Shown here: piece after piece, positions 25,186 through 33,612 of the stretch
Position numbering within the stretch: the stretch's first letter is position 1
Layout of the letters: each line of letters opens with the position of its first letter
Source of the DNA: CAZTZL01 sp964617625
Lineage (GTDB): Bacteria > Zhuqueibacterota > QNDG01 > DSAB01
Assembly (NCBI GenBank): GCA_964617625.1
Contig: CAZTZL010000033.1
Coordinates: 1 to 33,909 of the forward strand
Direction: 5' to 3'
Length of the DNA stretch: 33,909 bases
The notes under the pieces: model-generated
Told to the model about the DNA's origin: nothing
Seen by the model: the letters and a program-made list of their open reading frames with translations, nothing else
Database searches by the model: none
Program-made: the position numbers and the translations under genes

Positions 25186-26430
25186 TCATTCATATCTTAA
25201 GGCATCGATCGGATCGACACTGGCCGCTTTACGGGCAGGGAAAAATCCTGCTAAAAGTCCGATCAATGTCAGAACGGATATCGATATGATAATGACATCG
25301 ACAGAGATCAGGGGCCGTCCCAGAAACTCCATTGCACCTTCCTGGGCAGGCATCATCCACATTAATTTTACGATCCCGAGGGATATCAAAAGGCCCAGTG
25401 TCCCGCCGGTTCCGGAGATGAGCAGAGATTCAAATATGAATTGAAAAAGGATATGATGTCTCTTGGCTCCGACAGCTCGTTTGATTCCGATTTCCTGTGT
25501 TCGTTCCTTAACGACCACATACATGATGTTGGCCACACCCACACCGGCAATAATCAAACTCATGGTACCAATGACTGCCAGAAAGATGTTGATTCCCCGA
25601 AAGATTTTCTCGCTCTGTTTCATATTATCTATGAAATTCCACATGGGGACAGCATTTTTATCGGAGGGATCGAATTGATACTTGTTTGAAAGTACACGGC
25701 GCACCTCTTTTTCCACCAGTTCGCCGTCACTAATGCGAGCGGGTTTTACAATGAGTTCATCCAGATAGGTAGAACCGTAAATGCTTTTGTAAGTTGAAAA
25801 TGGAATGATTGCTCTGCGGTCATCCGGACCGTTATTCATCGAAGACTGCAATTTTTTTGGCATGAGACCAACCACGGTGAAAGGTGTGCCGTCTATCTGT
25901 AATGTTTTTCCGATCGGATCTTCAGGCCCGAAGAGTTCCTTGGCAATCACGCCTCCGAGAAAAACAGACCGCCTCCGTTCTTCCATATCTTTGGCATTGA
26001 GAAAACGTCCCCCGGATGCGGGATAGGTCCGGCGTAAAAATTCGAATTCAGGGAAAATGCCTTCACAAAATGTTCCAAGAATCTTGTCGTTATGCCGGAG
26101 ACGCACCCACCGGCCGAATCCAGGAACTGCAACTGCCACCTGCGGGATGCTCCGCTGGATGATGTCCGCATCTTCCTCGACCAACCGGATCCGGCGGCCG
26201 ACGGGCAGTCCCTTGTATTTAATCGTAGTCTGATTGCCGTAAACGCGAATGATCATATCCCCGGCATTGAGCAGTCCTTCGCTCATTCTGAAAGAAAGGC
26301 CCTTGCCGAAAGCCATCAAAAGAACGACAGCCAGTGTGCCCCAGGTAATGGCCACTGTGGTGAGGATAGCCCGGACTTTTTGAACACGGATGTCGTGTAA
26401 AAATTCTTTTAACAAGATAATAATATGCAT
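25186..26430 (-). CDS. MacB-like ABC transporter permease (copy 2)
   Basis: The 414-residue protein has the MacB/FtsX permease layout. One membrane helix follows a short N-terminus (about 20-45, LTTVAITWGTLAVVLLMAFG), a periplasmic MacB core domain covers about 50-240, and three helices end it, with NIMYVVVKERTQEIGIKRAV in the cytoplasmic loop and GLLAGFFPARKAASVDPIDA near the end. Such permeases work with an ATPase and a MacA-type adaptor to expel antibiotics, peptides or lipids. No ATP-binding domain is fused here. ATG 26430 follows AGGCGG and is preferred to a TTG at 26466 inside the upstream gene. It lies 19 bases after its paralogue. Confidence 0.9.
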   Translation of the reverse strand: MHIIILLKEFLHDIRVQKVRAILTTVAITWGTLAVVLLMAFGKGLSFRMSEGLLNAGDMIIRVYGNQTTIKYKGLPVGRRIRLVEEDADIIQRSIPQVAVAVPGFGRWVRLRHNDKILGTFCEGIFPEFEFLRRTYPASGGRFLNAKDMEERRRSVFLGGVIAKELFGPEDPIGKTLQIDGTPFTVVGLMPKKLQSSMNNGPDDRRAIIPFSTYKSIYGSTYLDELIVKPARISDGELVEKEVRRVLSNKYQFDPSDKNAVPMWNFIDNMKQSEKIFRGINIFLAVIGTMSLIIAGVGVANIMYVVVKERTQEIGIKRAVGAKRHHILFQFIFESLLISGTGGTLGLLISLGIVKLMWMMPAQEGAMEFLGRPLISVDVIIISISVLTLIGLLAGFFPARKAASVDPIDALRYE

Positions 26431-26449
26431 ATAAATGTTCCGCCTATTG

Positions 26450-27691
26450 CTAACGTAAGCAGTCAACTACATTGAGACGGGAGGCTTTTCTTGCAGGAAA
26501 AAATCCTGCCAGGAACCCGATTGCACTTAGAATAACCATCGTAATGATTGCGACGTTCGGATTCAATTCCGGAAAGCCGACGAATTCCTCCATTGATGGG
26601 ATCAGCAGAGGGATGACATTGATTAAAAGTACAGCCAGCAGAAAACCGATCAGTGCGCCGACTCCTATAATTATGAATGCTTCAAGAATAAATTGTCCCA
26701 TAATGACTTTTCGTTTCGCTCCGATAGAACGTTTGATTCCAATCTCTCGCGTACGTTCCTGAACAACGACATACATGATATTGGCAAGACCGATGCCTCC
26801 GATGATCAGTGTGATCGTCCCGATCATGCCCATGAATATATTCAATCCAAGCGAAAAATAGAAGATAAAAAGATCGGATTCGGAAGTGTCCCAGATGCCC
26901 AGAGTTTCAGTATCTTTCGGATTAAATTTGAATTTTTTACCGACCACCTCATAAAGCCGGTTCTTGATTCCCTTGGAGAGGCGGGGGTCTTCGATTTGAT
27001 ACAGAAAATTGCTTACATAACGGTATCCAAATATAGATCGGAAAGTGGAGGCGGGTATGAAGACACGATCCTGATCCCGTGATGCATAGGAGGAGGGCTG
27101 TATTTTCTTTTTTAATACGCCGATGATCCGGAAGGGGATTTCGCCGATATAAACATATTTTCCGACAGCGTCTGTTTCAGGTCCAAACAGAAAATTCTTT
27201 ATTTCGTTTCCCAGAAAGGCGACTCTTCGCTGGAGTTTTTCATCCAGATCATTCAGCCACCGGCCTCCCGGCTGAGGCCATTCGTTGCGCATTGGTCCAT
27301 ATTCGGGAATGCAGCCCGTGATGTTGGGACGCTGTATCTTGTCATTCAGGTGAACAGTCATTCCCCAACGATGGTATTCTGGACTGATGGCGATGATGTC
27401 CGGCATTTCCCGGCGGATGTATTCAATATCTTCGTGTGTGAGCCGGATTGCACGGTTCCTGCCGTATCCGGCGAAGGGAATGCTGGTTTGCCCCGGCCAG
27501 ACCAGGACAATGCTTTCTCCCATTCCGTGCATATTTTTATTCATCGATTTACGGACACCGACACCAAAGGAGAGCAGTAGAATTACTGTCAATGTGCCCC
27601 AGATAATGCCGAACATGGTCATGGCAGTTCTGGATTTGTACTGGCGAAGATAGAGAAAAATCTCGCGGAAGGACTCTTTGATATCAATCAT
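26450..27691 (-). CDS. MacB-like ABC transporter permease (copy 1)
   Basis: The 413-residue protein is a paralogue of the next gene and has the same layout: a first helix (AMTMFGIIWGTLTVILLLSF), a periplasmic domain with ISPEYHRWGMTVHLN and AVGKYVYIGEIPFRIIGVLK, and three C-terminal helices with NIMYVVVQERTREIGIKRSI and GFLAGFFPARKASRLNVVDC. The pair probably forms a heterodimeric permease, since each dimer needs two such subunits and they are tandem. The start ATG 27691 has only a weak AGG ribosome site. The adaptor gene ends 43 bases upstream, so the three genes likely form one transcript. No ATPase gene is present between or beside them. Confidence 0.9.
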   Translation of the reverse strand: MIDIKESFREIFLYLRQYKSRTAMTMFGIIWGTLTVILLLSFGVGVRKSMNKNMHGMGESIVLVWPGQTSIPFAGYGRNRAIRLTHEDIEYIRREMPDIIAISPEYHRWGMTVHLNDKIQRPNITGCIPEYGPMRNEWPQPGGRWLNDLDEKLQRRVAFLGNEIKNFLFGPETDAVGKYVYIGEIPFRIIGVLKKKIQPSSYASRDQDRVFIPASTFRSIFGYRYVSNFLYQIEDPRLSKGIKNRLYEVVGKKFKFNPKDTETLGIWDTSESDLFIFYFSLGLNIFMGMIGTITLIIGGIGLANIMYVVVQERTREIGIKRSIGAKRKVIMGQFILEAFIIIGVGALIGFLLAVLLINVIPLLIPSMEEFVGFPELNPNVAIITMVILSAIGFLAGFFPARKASRLNVVDCLR

Positions 27692-27734
27692 TGTTTTACC
27701 TGTTCACGACTATAAAAATATTAATTTATACTGA

Positions 27735-28832
27735 TCAAGTAATTTCATGTGTTTCTTTTTCCAATACTTCCTGATTTTCTTTCAAACCCTCAATCACTTC
27801 GATTTGTACCGCATCACTCAAACCGGTTTTTATGAACAGTTCTTTTGAACCGTTCTCTCCTTCTGGAATTCTTACGAAAGCGGAATCGTTTCTGAAAGTC
27901 ACGACACGTTCCGGAATCGACAGAACACTGTCTTTTTGGGCTATGATAATATTGGCATTGGCCGAGAAACCCGCGCGAAGTACGGTTCCGCCGGTTTCAT
28001 CGATTACAATTTCAACCGGAAAGACGGTTGTGTTGTCCACTTTCTGTGCTTTCAATGAAATGAGTGAAACGTGACCCTTGATCTCTTTTCCCGGAAGTGC
28101 TCCTATCTGAATATCTACGGTTAAACCTTCGCGAATTTTTCCAACATCGATTTCGTCCACTGTCCCTTTAAAAATAAGATGTGCCATGTTGGCCATTTTC
28201 AGCAGATCTGTTCCTGCCTGATAGGAGGTGAGAGGAACCACAGGATCGCCGACATTGACCGATTTCTCCAGAATAAAACCGGTGATTGGAGATTTGATCA
28301 CGGTTTCGATATGGGTTTCTTCGATTTGTATTTTCCCTTTTTCAATGAGATCCAGCCGTTCTTTTGCGATTTTAAGCCGAAGCGCGGATTCATCATAGTC
28401 CATGTTCAGCGCCTCATATTCCTGATCCGAAATCAATCCCTTTTCCTTGAGCTGTTTGTTCCTTTCCGATTCCAATTTCAGGGTTTTTTGTTCGATCGTA
28501 GCCATCTCAACGTTCCGTTTTGCTTCAGCCAATTCGATGGGTGTGGGATCGGGTTTTACTTCCAAAAGGGGATCTCCCTTGTTTACAAAATCGCCCACAT
28601 CAATGTACATTTCTCCGACCACGCCTGAAATTTTTGATTTAACCGCAATCTCATTCAACGGTTCGATGGAACCCACTGCAAGCGCTTTTTCCACGATGTT
28701 TTTTCTTTCCACTTTCACTGTCCGCGGTCCTGTGCTGTCTTTCTTGCCGGATGAAACTGTAATAATCAGGACAAGAATAACCACAAATGCCGGAATACCT
28801 ATCCATAAAATGCGTTTGACTTTCTTTTTCAT
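27735..28832 (-). CDS. MacA/HlyD-family periplasmic adaptor (membrane fusion protein)
   Basis: The 365-residue protein has an N-terminal membrane anchor (about 8-25, LWIGIPAFVVILVLIITV) and a lipoyl-like domain split around a coiled-coil hairpin. KSKISGVVGEMYIDVGDFVN is the first half; the hairpin is about 90-160 (ELAEAKRNVEMATIEQKTLK and following). The second half is IKSPITGFILEKSVNVGDPV, then beta-barrel and membrane-proximal domains. It would link the inner-membrane permeases to an outer-membrane channel. The start ATG 28832 has GGAGG ten bases upstream; earlier starts would add 17 residues before the anchor. It is the first gene of the cluster. No TolC-like channel or ATPase gene is in the window. 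Confidence 0.92.
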   Translation of the reverse strand: MKKKVKRILWIGIPAFVVILVLIITVSSGKKDSTGPRTVKVERKNIVEKALAVGSIEPLNEIAVKSKISGVVGEMYIDVGDFVNKGDPLLEVKPDPTPIELAEAKRNVEMATIEQKTLKLESERNKQLKEKGLISDQEYEALNMDYDESALRLKIAKERLDLIEKGKIQIEETHIETVIKSPITGFILEKSVNVGDPVVPLTSYQAGTDLLKMANMAHLIFKGTVDEIDVGKIREGLTVDIQIGALPGKEIKGHVSLISLKAQKVDNTTVFPVEIVIDETGGTVLRAGFSANANIIIAQKDSVLSIPERVVTFRNDSAFVRIPEGENGSKELFIKTGLSDAVQIEVIEGLKENQEVLEKETHEIT

Positions 28833-28995
28833 TGAAAAGGATCCTCCATGAATTATAGAATTTAAATGGATTGGAATATACAAATAACAGTTAAATATAT
28901 CATCAATTTCTGTTCGAATCGATTATCTTTAAATCCATATACGGATTGAGCTGTACAATAGTTGCAAATTTTTAAATCCATTGCGCTTATATATA

Positions 28996-29036
28996 AATTA
29001 AAAATGGGATGATAACGATTTCAGTCATCATCCCAA
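28996..29036 (-). terminator. Intrinsic terminator of the ornithine aminotransferase gene
   Basis: TGGGATGAT (29005-29013) and ATCATCCCA (29027-29035) pair perfectly around a 13-base loop. On the minus strand the stem is followed by TTTTTAATTT, just beyond the stop at 29062. Confidence 0.8.
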
Positions 29037-29061
29037 AAAGAAAATAAAATGTTGTGTTTAT

Positions 29062-30267
29062 TCAGTTCAGAGTTTCAAGTACTTTTTTGATTCGTTCGAA
29101 TGCCCAGTCGACATCTTTTTTCGTGATGACCAGCGGAGGAGCGAAACGAATCACGTTTTCATGCGTTTCCTTGCATAATAGCCGCTCTTGCTGCAAAGCT
29201 TCGCAGAAGCGCCGGGCACCACCTGATTCAGGCAGCAATTCAATACCAATGAGCAATCCCTTACCGCGAACTCCCTTGACATGCTTGCTTTTGATTGTTT
29301 TCAGTCTATCCATGAAATATGCACCTAATTCAGCAGCCTTTTCAGACAGCTTTTCCTCAACCAGAACCTTTAAAGCTTCACGGGCAATTGCACAGGCAAG
29401 TGGATTTCCCGCAAAAGTCGAACCGTGTTCGCCCGGCTTGAAGAGTCCGAGTACATCTTCCTTTGAAAGAACTGCCGAAACCGGATAAAATCCGCCGGAA
29501 AGCGCTTTGCCAAGAATCAGAACATCAGGATGTACGTTTTCGTGGTAGGCAGCTAGTATTTTTCCGGTTCTTCCCAGGCCGGTCTGAATTTCATCCAGAC
29601 AGAGCAGAACATTGTTCGCTTTGCAGATTTCAGCACATTTCTTAAGATAGCCTGCATCCGGAATCAGGACTCCACCTTCGGCCTGAATCGGCTCCACAAG
29701 GAGGGCAACTGTATTTTCGGTGATTGCTTTTTCCAGAGCGTCTGTATTATTGAACGGAATCGAGACAAAACCGGGTGTAAATGGTCCGAAATATTCCTTG
29801 TAAAGCCGTTCCGTGGAAAAACCGATGATTGTGGTGGTCCGTCCGTGAAAGTTCTCTGCACAGGTGATAATCTCAGCTTTGTCTTTGGGTACGCCTTTGG
29901 TGACATAACCCCATTTGCGCATAATCTTAATAGCTGTTTCCACGGCTTCAGCGCCGCTGTTCATGGGGAGCAGCATTTCCATATCCGTTAATTCACATAC
30001 TTCCTTGCAGAACAGACCGAGCTGGTCATTCCGGAATGCCCGGGAGGTGATGGTTAATTTATTAACCTGTTCTGTCAATTTGGCCACAATGCGTGGATGG
30101 CAGTGCCCCTGATTAACCGAGGAATAGGCGCTGAGGAAATCGAGATATTTATTGCCTTCAGTGTCATATACCCAGATGCCCTCGCCCTTGTTTAAAACCA
30201 CGTTGAGGGGGTTGTAATTATGTGTGCCGTATTTTTCTTCAAGCTGAATCAATTCTTTGGATGTCAT
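29062..30267 (-). CDS. rocD: Ornithine aminotransferase
   Basis: The 401-residue protein is a class III PLP aminotransferase. The start (EEKYGTHNYNPLNVVLNKGE) matches ornithine-oxo-acid transaminases closely. Further features are MNSGAEAVETAIK, ENFHGRTTTIIGFS, the cofactor-binding LDEIQTGLGRTG (Asp225-Glu226) and PLP lysine Lys254 in ILGKALSGGFYPVSAV. The enzyme converts ornithine and 2-oxoglutarate to glutamate semialdehyde and glutamate, linking arginine catabolism to proline and glutamate. It is cytoplasmic and of normal length. AAAGGA lies just upstream of the ATG. A secreted peptidase gene ends 44 bases upstream on the same strand, so the two may be co-transcribed, perhaps joining peptide breakdown to amino-acid use. 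Confidence 0.93.
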   Translation of the reverse strand: MTSKELIQLEEKYGTHNYNPLNVVLNKGEGIWVYDTEGNKYLDFLSAYSSVNQGHCHPRIVAKLTEQVNKLTITSRAFRNDQLGLFCKEVCELTDMEMLLPMNSGAEAVETAIKIMRKWGYVTKGVPKDKAEIITCAENFHGRTTTIIGFSTERLYKEYFGPFTPGFVSIPFNNTDALEKAITENTVALLVEPIQAEGGVLIPDAGYLKKCAEICKANNVLLCLDEIQTGLGRTGKILAAYHENVHPDVLILGKALSGGFYPVSAVLSKEDVLGLFKPGEHGSTFAGNPLACAIAREALKVLVEEKLSEKAAELGAYFMDRLKTIKSKHVKGVRGKGLLIGIELLPESGGARRFCEALQQERLLCKETHENVIRFAPPLVITKKDVDWAFERIKKVLETLN

Positions 30268-30311
30268 TGTATATTCCTTTCGATTAAAAAATAGTCCATT
30301 ATCATTAAAAT

Positions 30312-31742
30312 TTATTTTGTATAAAAGTCGATGACTCTTTCAATCGCCCTCGTGCAGACGGGACAGAAACCCGTCAAGCTCCTCGAGAACATGCGGCAGT
30401 CGATGAAAGGTCTGTAAATTCCAGAGGAGGCGTAACCGCCGCCCTGATACACACCCACCTGGTCCCAATATTCCAGGTTTCTGAGAAAGAGGTGCACCCA
30501 TTGATCGTTCGCTGCAGTCAGACTGTCGGTCTGTGCTTTTGGGACATCTTTTTCTCTCATTTTGTTAAGTAGTTTGCGATAGGCGGTTTGTTTTTCGTCA
30601 AATTCATTTTTACTCCATGGAGTGGGAACCGGTGTGCCCGGTTCGATCAAATCCTGCCATTTGATAGGGCTGGTGTCCAGCAGAGCGGTGATGTTCGGCT
30701 CCCAGGGTTCAACGCCGGCCGGATAAAATTCATCATAAGCCACGTCGGACGTATAGTATTCGTCAGCTAAACCGCCAAAGGAGTGACCGAATTCATGAAC
30801 AAAAATATAACTGCTCCATTTGTTGTCCGAAATGCATGTGGCATAGAGATTGAAAATGCCGCCTCCGCCGTATTTGTTTGAGTTGGCCAAAAGAAACAGA
30901 TGATCGTAGGGCGCTTTTGAGGCAATTTTCCGGATGGTCTGATTGTCCCATGATAACATGTATCGGTCACTCCCGAATGCATTGAAAGAACAGGAAAGCA
31001 CATTATCGACGTAAATACCCGCCTGCGGGTTGTCGATGCCCGATTCGTTAGAGGGTGCTTCGGCGGTCCACACATTGAAATCCTTTTTGTGTTCTTTGAA
31101 TGGAGAGGTTTCAAAAAAGGTTTTCAACATGCGCTGCGCATCCTTGTGAAATTTCTTCATCTCTTTTGCGGTGTATCCATCGGGCAGAATCAGGAGATCC
31201 ACTTTGTTGTGAGGGTCGCCGTTATCCAGGATTTTATTGACTTTCAATTCCGGATAGAATTCCGTTTTTCGGATATTGGCTTCGAGCGGATCGATATCGA
31301 AAGTCCAGATATCCCGGAAAATGTTCATCGAATCCCGTGCAGCAATGGTTATGGTCACAGGGAACTGCGGCCAGGGGAAACGGACGGATTCACTGAAAGA
31401 CCGCCAGACTGATTTCTTGGCCTCATCCGTGGTCTGCCATTCTCCGAAAATGGAACAGAAGCCTCTTGAGTAAAGCAGCATTTTTGTTTGCCTGTCAACC
31501 ACTTTGAAGAGATATTTTCCCAGATTCAGCGTGTCGACCAAATTCAATTTACTGCCGGCCCAGCAAGGTTCCTGATAAATTGCATCATAGGAATAGTATT
31601 CCTTGTCATTTATTCCCGTATGCATACAGTCGAGACGCATGGTTTTATCGAAAAAGTAAGACTCAAATGACGGGCCGGTTTGACCGTATATCCACGCGAA
31701 CTTTAGACAGATAAAGAGTATTAATAATGACAGTTTCCTCAT
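30312..31742 (-). CDS. Secreted M64-family (IgA peptidase-like) metallopeptidase
   Basis: The 476-residue product has a signal peptide (MRKLSLLILFICLKFAWIYG) and a short beta-rich N-terminal domain (about 25-155) typical of M64 proteins. The catalytic domain starts near 165 with KVDLLILPDGYTAKEMKKFH and contains FNVWTAEAPSNESGID, DNVLSCSFNAFGSDRYMLS and the zinc site HEFGHSFGGLADEYY (His316, Glu317, His320, with Asp327 as likely third ligand). Peptidase family M64 includes the Clostridium ramosum IgA-cleaving enzyme, but most members have unknown substrates. No Por sorting domain is present, so it may be periplasmic or exported by other means. ATG 31742 has GAGGA eight bases upstream; ATG 31757 lacks a ribosome site. 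Confidence 0.9.
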   Translation of the reverse strand: MRKLSLLILFICLKFAWIYGQTGPSFESYFFDKTMRLDCMHTGINDKEYYSYDAIYQEPCWAGSKLNLVDTLNLGKYLFKVVDRQTKMLLYSRGFCSIFGEWQTTDEAKKSVWRSFSESVRFPWPQFPVTITIAARDSMNIFRDIWTFDIDPLEANIRKTEFYPELKVNKILDNGDPHNKVDLLILPDGYTAKEMKKFHKDAQRMLKTFFETSPFKEHKKDFNVWTAEAPSNESGIDNPQAGIYVDNVLSCSFNAFGSDRYMLSWDNQTIRKIASKAPYDHLFLLANSNKYGGGGIFNLYATCISDNKWSSYIFVHEFGHSFGGLADEYYTSDVAYDEFYPAGVEPWEPNITALLDTSPIKWQDLIEPGTPVPTPWSKNEFDEKQTAYRKLLNKMREKDVPKAQTDSLTAANDQWVHLFLRNLEYWDQVGVYQGGGYASSGIYRPFIDCRMFSRSLTGFCPVCTRAIERVIDFYTK

Positions 31743-31757
31743 ACTAAATTTCCTCAT

Positions 31758-31982
31758 TAAAGTACCATTAATAATAAATAACTGGATTCAAAAAAGCAAG
31801 GGAAAACAGGATAATATTCATCAATATCACATTAAATATCCAGTTAAAATATCGTACATGTTTCATATAGTATATATGAATTATTCGTTCCAGTAGAATT
31901 TATAAAATACGGCTTTATAATTATCTTGACATTTACAGCGAATTTATTTATTTTTATCCTGCTTTTTGGATAGCCTTTTTAT
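31758..31982. promoter_or_regulatory. A/T-rich divergent region with tRNA promoter
   Basis: Between the M64 gene (minus) and tRNA-Pro (plus). It holds a perfect palindrome TTCATATA-GTA-TATATGAA (31862-31880) and a distant TAACTGGAT/ATCCAGTTA pair (31779-31787 and 31838-31846). A good promoter, TTGACA (31927-31932), 17 bases, TATTTT (31950-31955), reads into the tRNA. Confidence 0.55.
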
Positions 31983-32060
31983 CGGGGCGTAGCGCAGCCC
32001 GGTTAGCGCGCTTGACTGGGGGTCAAGAGGTCGAGAGTTCAAATCTCTCCGCCCCGACCA
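31983..32060 (+). tRNA. tRNA-Pro (anticodon GGG)
   Basis: A full cloverleaf can be drawn. The acceptor stem is CGGGGCG with CGCCCCG. The anticodon arm is CTTGA, loop CTGGGGG, TCAAG, with anticodon GGG at 32018-32020. The T arm is GAGAG, TTCAAAT, CTCTC. A73 and an encoded CCA end it at 32060. The GGG anticodon reads CCC and CCU proline codons. Confidence 0.96.
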
Positions 32061-32239
32061 AAATTTGCAGATATAAGTTGTAATGAATAGTTGTAGAGTT
32101 CTCCGCCGGAGGAGGACCTGTTTTTGGCGGGAAGTCTTTCCACCACGATAATTGTTTTCTTACCTTCAATGTTTGAAAAATTTTCAATTAATAAATCTTA
32201 ATTTTTAATTATTGTTATTTAATAGAGGAGGAAAGAAAT
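32061..32239 (+). promoter_or_regulatory. Leader between tRNA-Pro and the isochorismatase-like gene
   Basis: Contains CTCCG-C-CGGAG and overlapping CCGCC/GGCGG pairings near 32101-32140, and a palindrome TTGAAAAATTTTCAA (32173-32187). A strong GAGGAGG ribosome site stands just before ATG 32240. No clear promoter was seen, so read-through from the tRNA promoter is possible. Confidence 0.4.
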
Positions 32240-32827
32240 ATGAATACAATAACAAGATGGGTAAGTTATACTGTTGTTGGTCTGACTTTATGTATCGGTT
32301 CGCTTTCAGCGGAAGAGAAAGAAGTCAGGCCGATTCGACCGGCGTTGCTGGTTATTGATATTCAAAACCAGTTTCTTTCCGGAATGGCAGACAAGGATAT
32401 GGCCCTGCAGTATATTAACGGACTAATTTGGATGTTCCGTGAAAATGGATTTCCCGTTATTCGTGTTTACCATACCGATCCAAAATGGGGCCCCAAGCCC
32501 GGTTCAAAAGAATTTCAGTTCCCCGAATCTATTAATATTAAGGATGACGATCCAAAGATTGTGAAGAATTATCCGAGCGCTTTTAAAAAGACAGAGTTGG
32601 ATCAAACCTTAAAAGATATGAACTGCAACACACTTTTCCTTTGCGGTTTGAGCGCCACGGCCTGTGTGCTGGCAACCTACCATACTGCCCAGGACCTGGA
32701 TTACAATGTTTTTATGGTTCGCGATGCGATTATGAGCCCGAAAGTCCAGGATACAGATTTTGTGGAAGAAGCATTCAATACGGTGCCCTGGGAAGCTGTT
32801 CAGTTGATGCTGGAGAGCGCGAAGTAA
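32240..32827 (+). CDS. Isochorismatase-family hydrolase with apparent signal peptide
   Basis: The 195-residue product matches the isochorismatase/nicotinamidase-like fold. Asp40 (LLVIDIQNQF), Lys116 (PSAFKKTEL) and Cys142 (GLSATACVLATYHTA) form the expected catalytic triad, and the cis-peptide segment is GLSATAC. Family members hydrolyse isochorismate, nicotinamide, N-carbamoyl compounds or peroxy-linked substrates; the residues here do not pick one. The first 24 residues (about 9-24 hydrophobic, VSYTVVGLTLCIGSLSA, then EEKE) look like a cleavable signal peptide, which is unusual because the family is mostly cytoplasmic. It appears monocistronic, with a strong ribosome site and a terminator. 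Confidence 0.87.
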   Translation: MNTITRWVSYTVVGLTLCIGSLSAEEKEVRPIRPALLVIDIQNQFLSGMADKDMALQYINGLIWMFRENGFPVIRVYHTDPKWGPKPGSKEFQFPESINIKDDDPKIVKNYPSAFKKTELDQTLKDMNCNTLFLCGLSATACVLATYHTAQDLDYNVFMVRDAIMSPKVQDTDFVEEAFNTVPWEAVQLMLESAK

Positions 32828-32875
32828 AATATTATTATCATAAGTTGAAAATCTCGGAAAAGCGGGGATAAATTA

Positions 32876-32914
32876 AAAAGGCAGAGTGGCTGTTTGCCAC
32901 ACTGCCTTTTCTTT
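32876..32914. terminator. Bidirectional terminator between convergent genes
   Basis: AAAAGGCAGAGTGGC (32876-32890) pairs with GCCACACTGCCTTTT (32896-32910) apart from one A-A mismatch, with a five-base loop. A-rich and T-rich ends let it serve both the isochorismatase-like gene and the convergent gene ending at 32935. Confidence 0.88.
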
Positions 32915-32934
32915 GTTCAACTCTTGACAGGCGA

Positions 32935-33612
32935 TTATTTCACGTATGCAAATTCTGTGTTGGCATCCAAATCCAGGTTAAGCGAAACAAATTCCTCTTT
33001 TAAAGATGAAGCAAGCGCAAATTGACCCACTTGAATCTCGTTTTGATAAACCCGGACAATCGCTTTCTGACCCAGAGGTTCGTATAGTTTGAATTCATTG
33101 GGATGTTTGACATCCCAGTCCAGATAATGGATTTTTTTACATCCATCTGTATTGTTACAGCTTACAATCAGATTGAGAGGCACTTCATTCCAATTACCCA
33201 AAATGTGGAATCCTTTAATTTCGGTTAAATTGTAAGAGGCTTTTGGTGCAGGAAGCGGAATTATATCTGTTTCTGATTCGTAGACAGAGATCGTCACTAT
33301 TTTAATGCCCTCTTCTTCGGTTTCAGCATTGTTTGATTTTAGCCCGGTTGTGGGTTCAATTGGGGATGGAGTTGATAACTCCGGATTTGGTTTCGAGGTC
33401 AATGCGATTGCATTTTCAGCAGGCTGAGTGGATTTTGGGATTTTCTTTTCAATTTGTACTTCTTGAACAGCCGGCGCAATTTGTTTTTCAACTGTATTTG
33501 AATATTTGGATACATCCTGCAACTCCGGCGTTTGTTTGCCAGAGCTCATCCACATGAAAACGGTCACGAAGATGATGAGCAGGAGGCTGGTGATTTGAGT
33601 TAAACGTTTCAT
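32935..33612 (-). CDS. Membrane-anchored or secreted protein of unknown function
   Basis: The 225-residue product begins with a membrane segment (ITSLLLIIFVTVFMWMSSG, about 6-24) that could be a signal anchor. A low-complexity spacer rich in Pro, Ser, Thr, Glu and Lys follows (about 26-100). A C-terminal domain of about 120 residues contains YNLTEIKGFHILGNWNEVPL, NLIVSCNNTDGCKKIHYLDW and a beta-rich end. Two cysteines six residues apart (SCNNTDGC) could form a disulfide in the periplasm. The design, anchor plus flexible linker plus small beta domain, suits a periplasmic binding or cell-wall-facing protein, but I do not recognise a family. AAGGGG before the ATG supports the start. Confidence 0.7.
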   Translation of the reverse strand: MKRLTQITSLLLIIFVTVFMWMSSGKQTPELQDVSKYSNTVEKQIAPAVQEVQIEKKIPKSTQPAENAIALTSKPNPELSTPSPIEPTTGLKSNNAETEEEGIKIVTISVYESETDIIPLPAPKASYNLTEIKGFHILGNWNEVPLNLIVSCNNTDGCKKIHYLDWDVKHPNEFKLYEPLGQKAIVRVYQNEIQVGQFALASSLKEEFVSLNLDLDANTEFAYVK

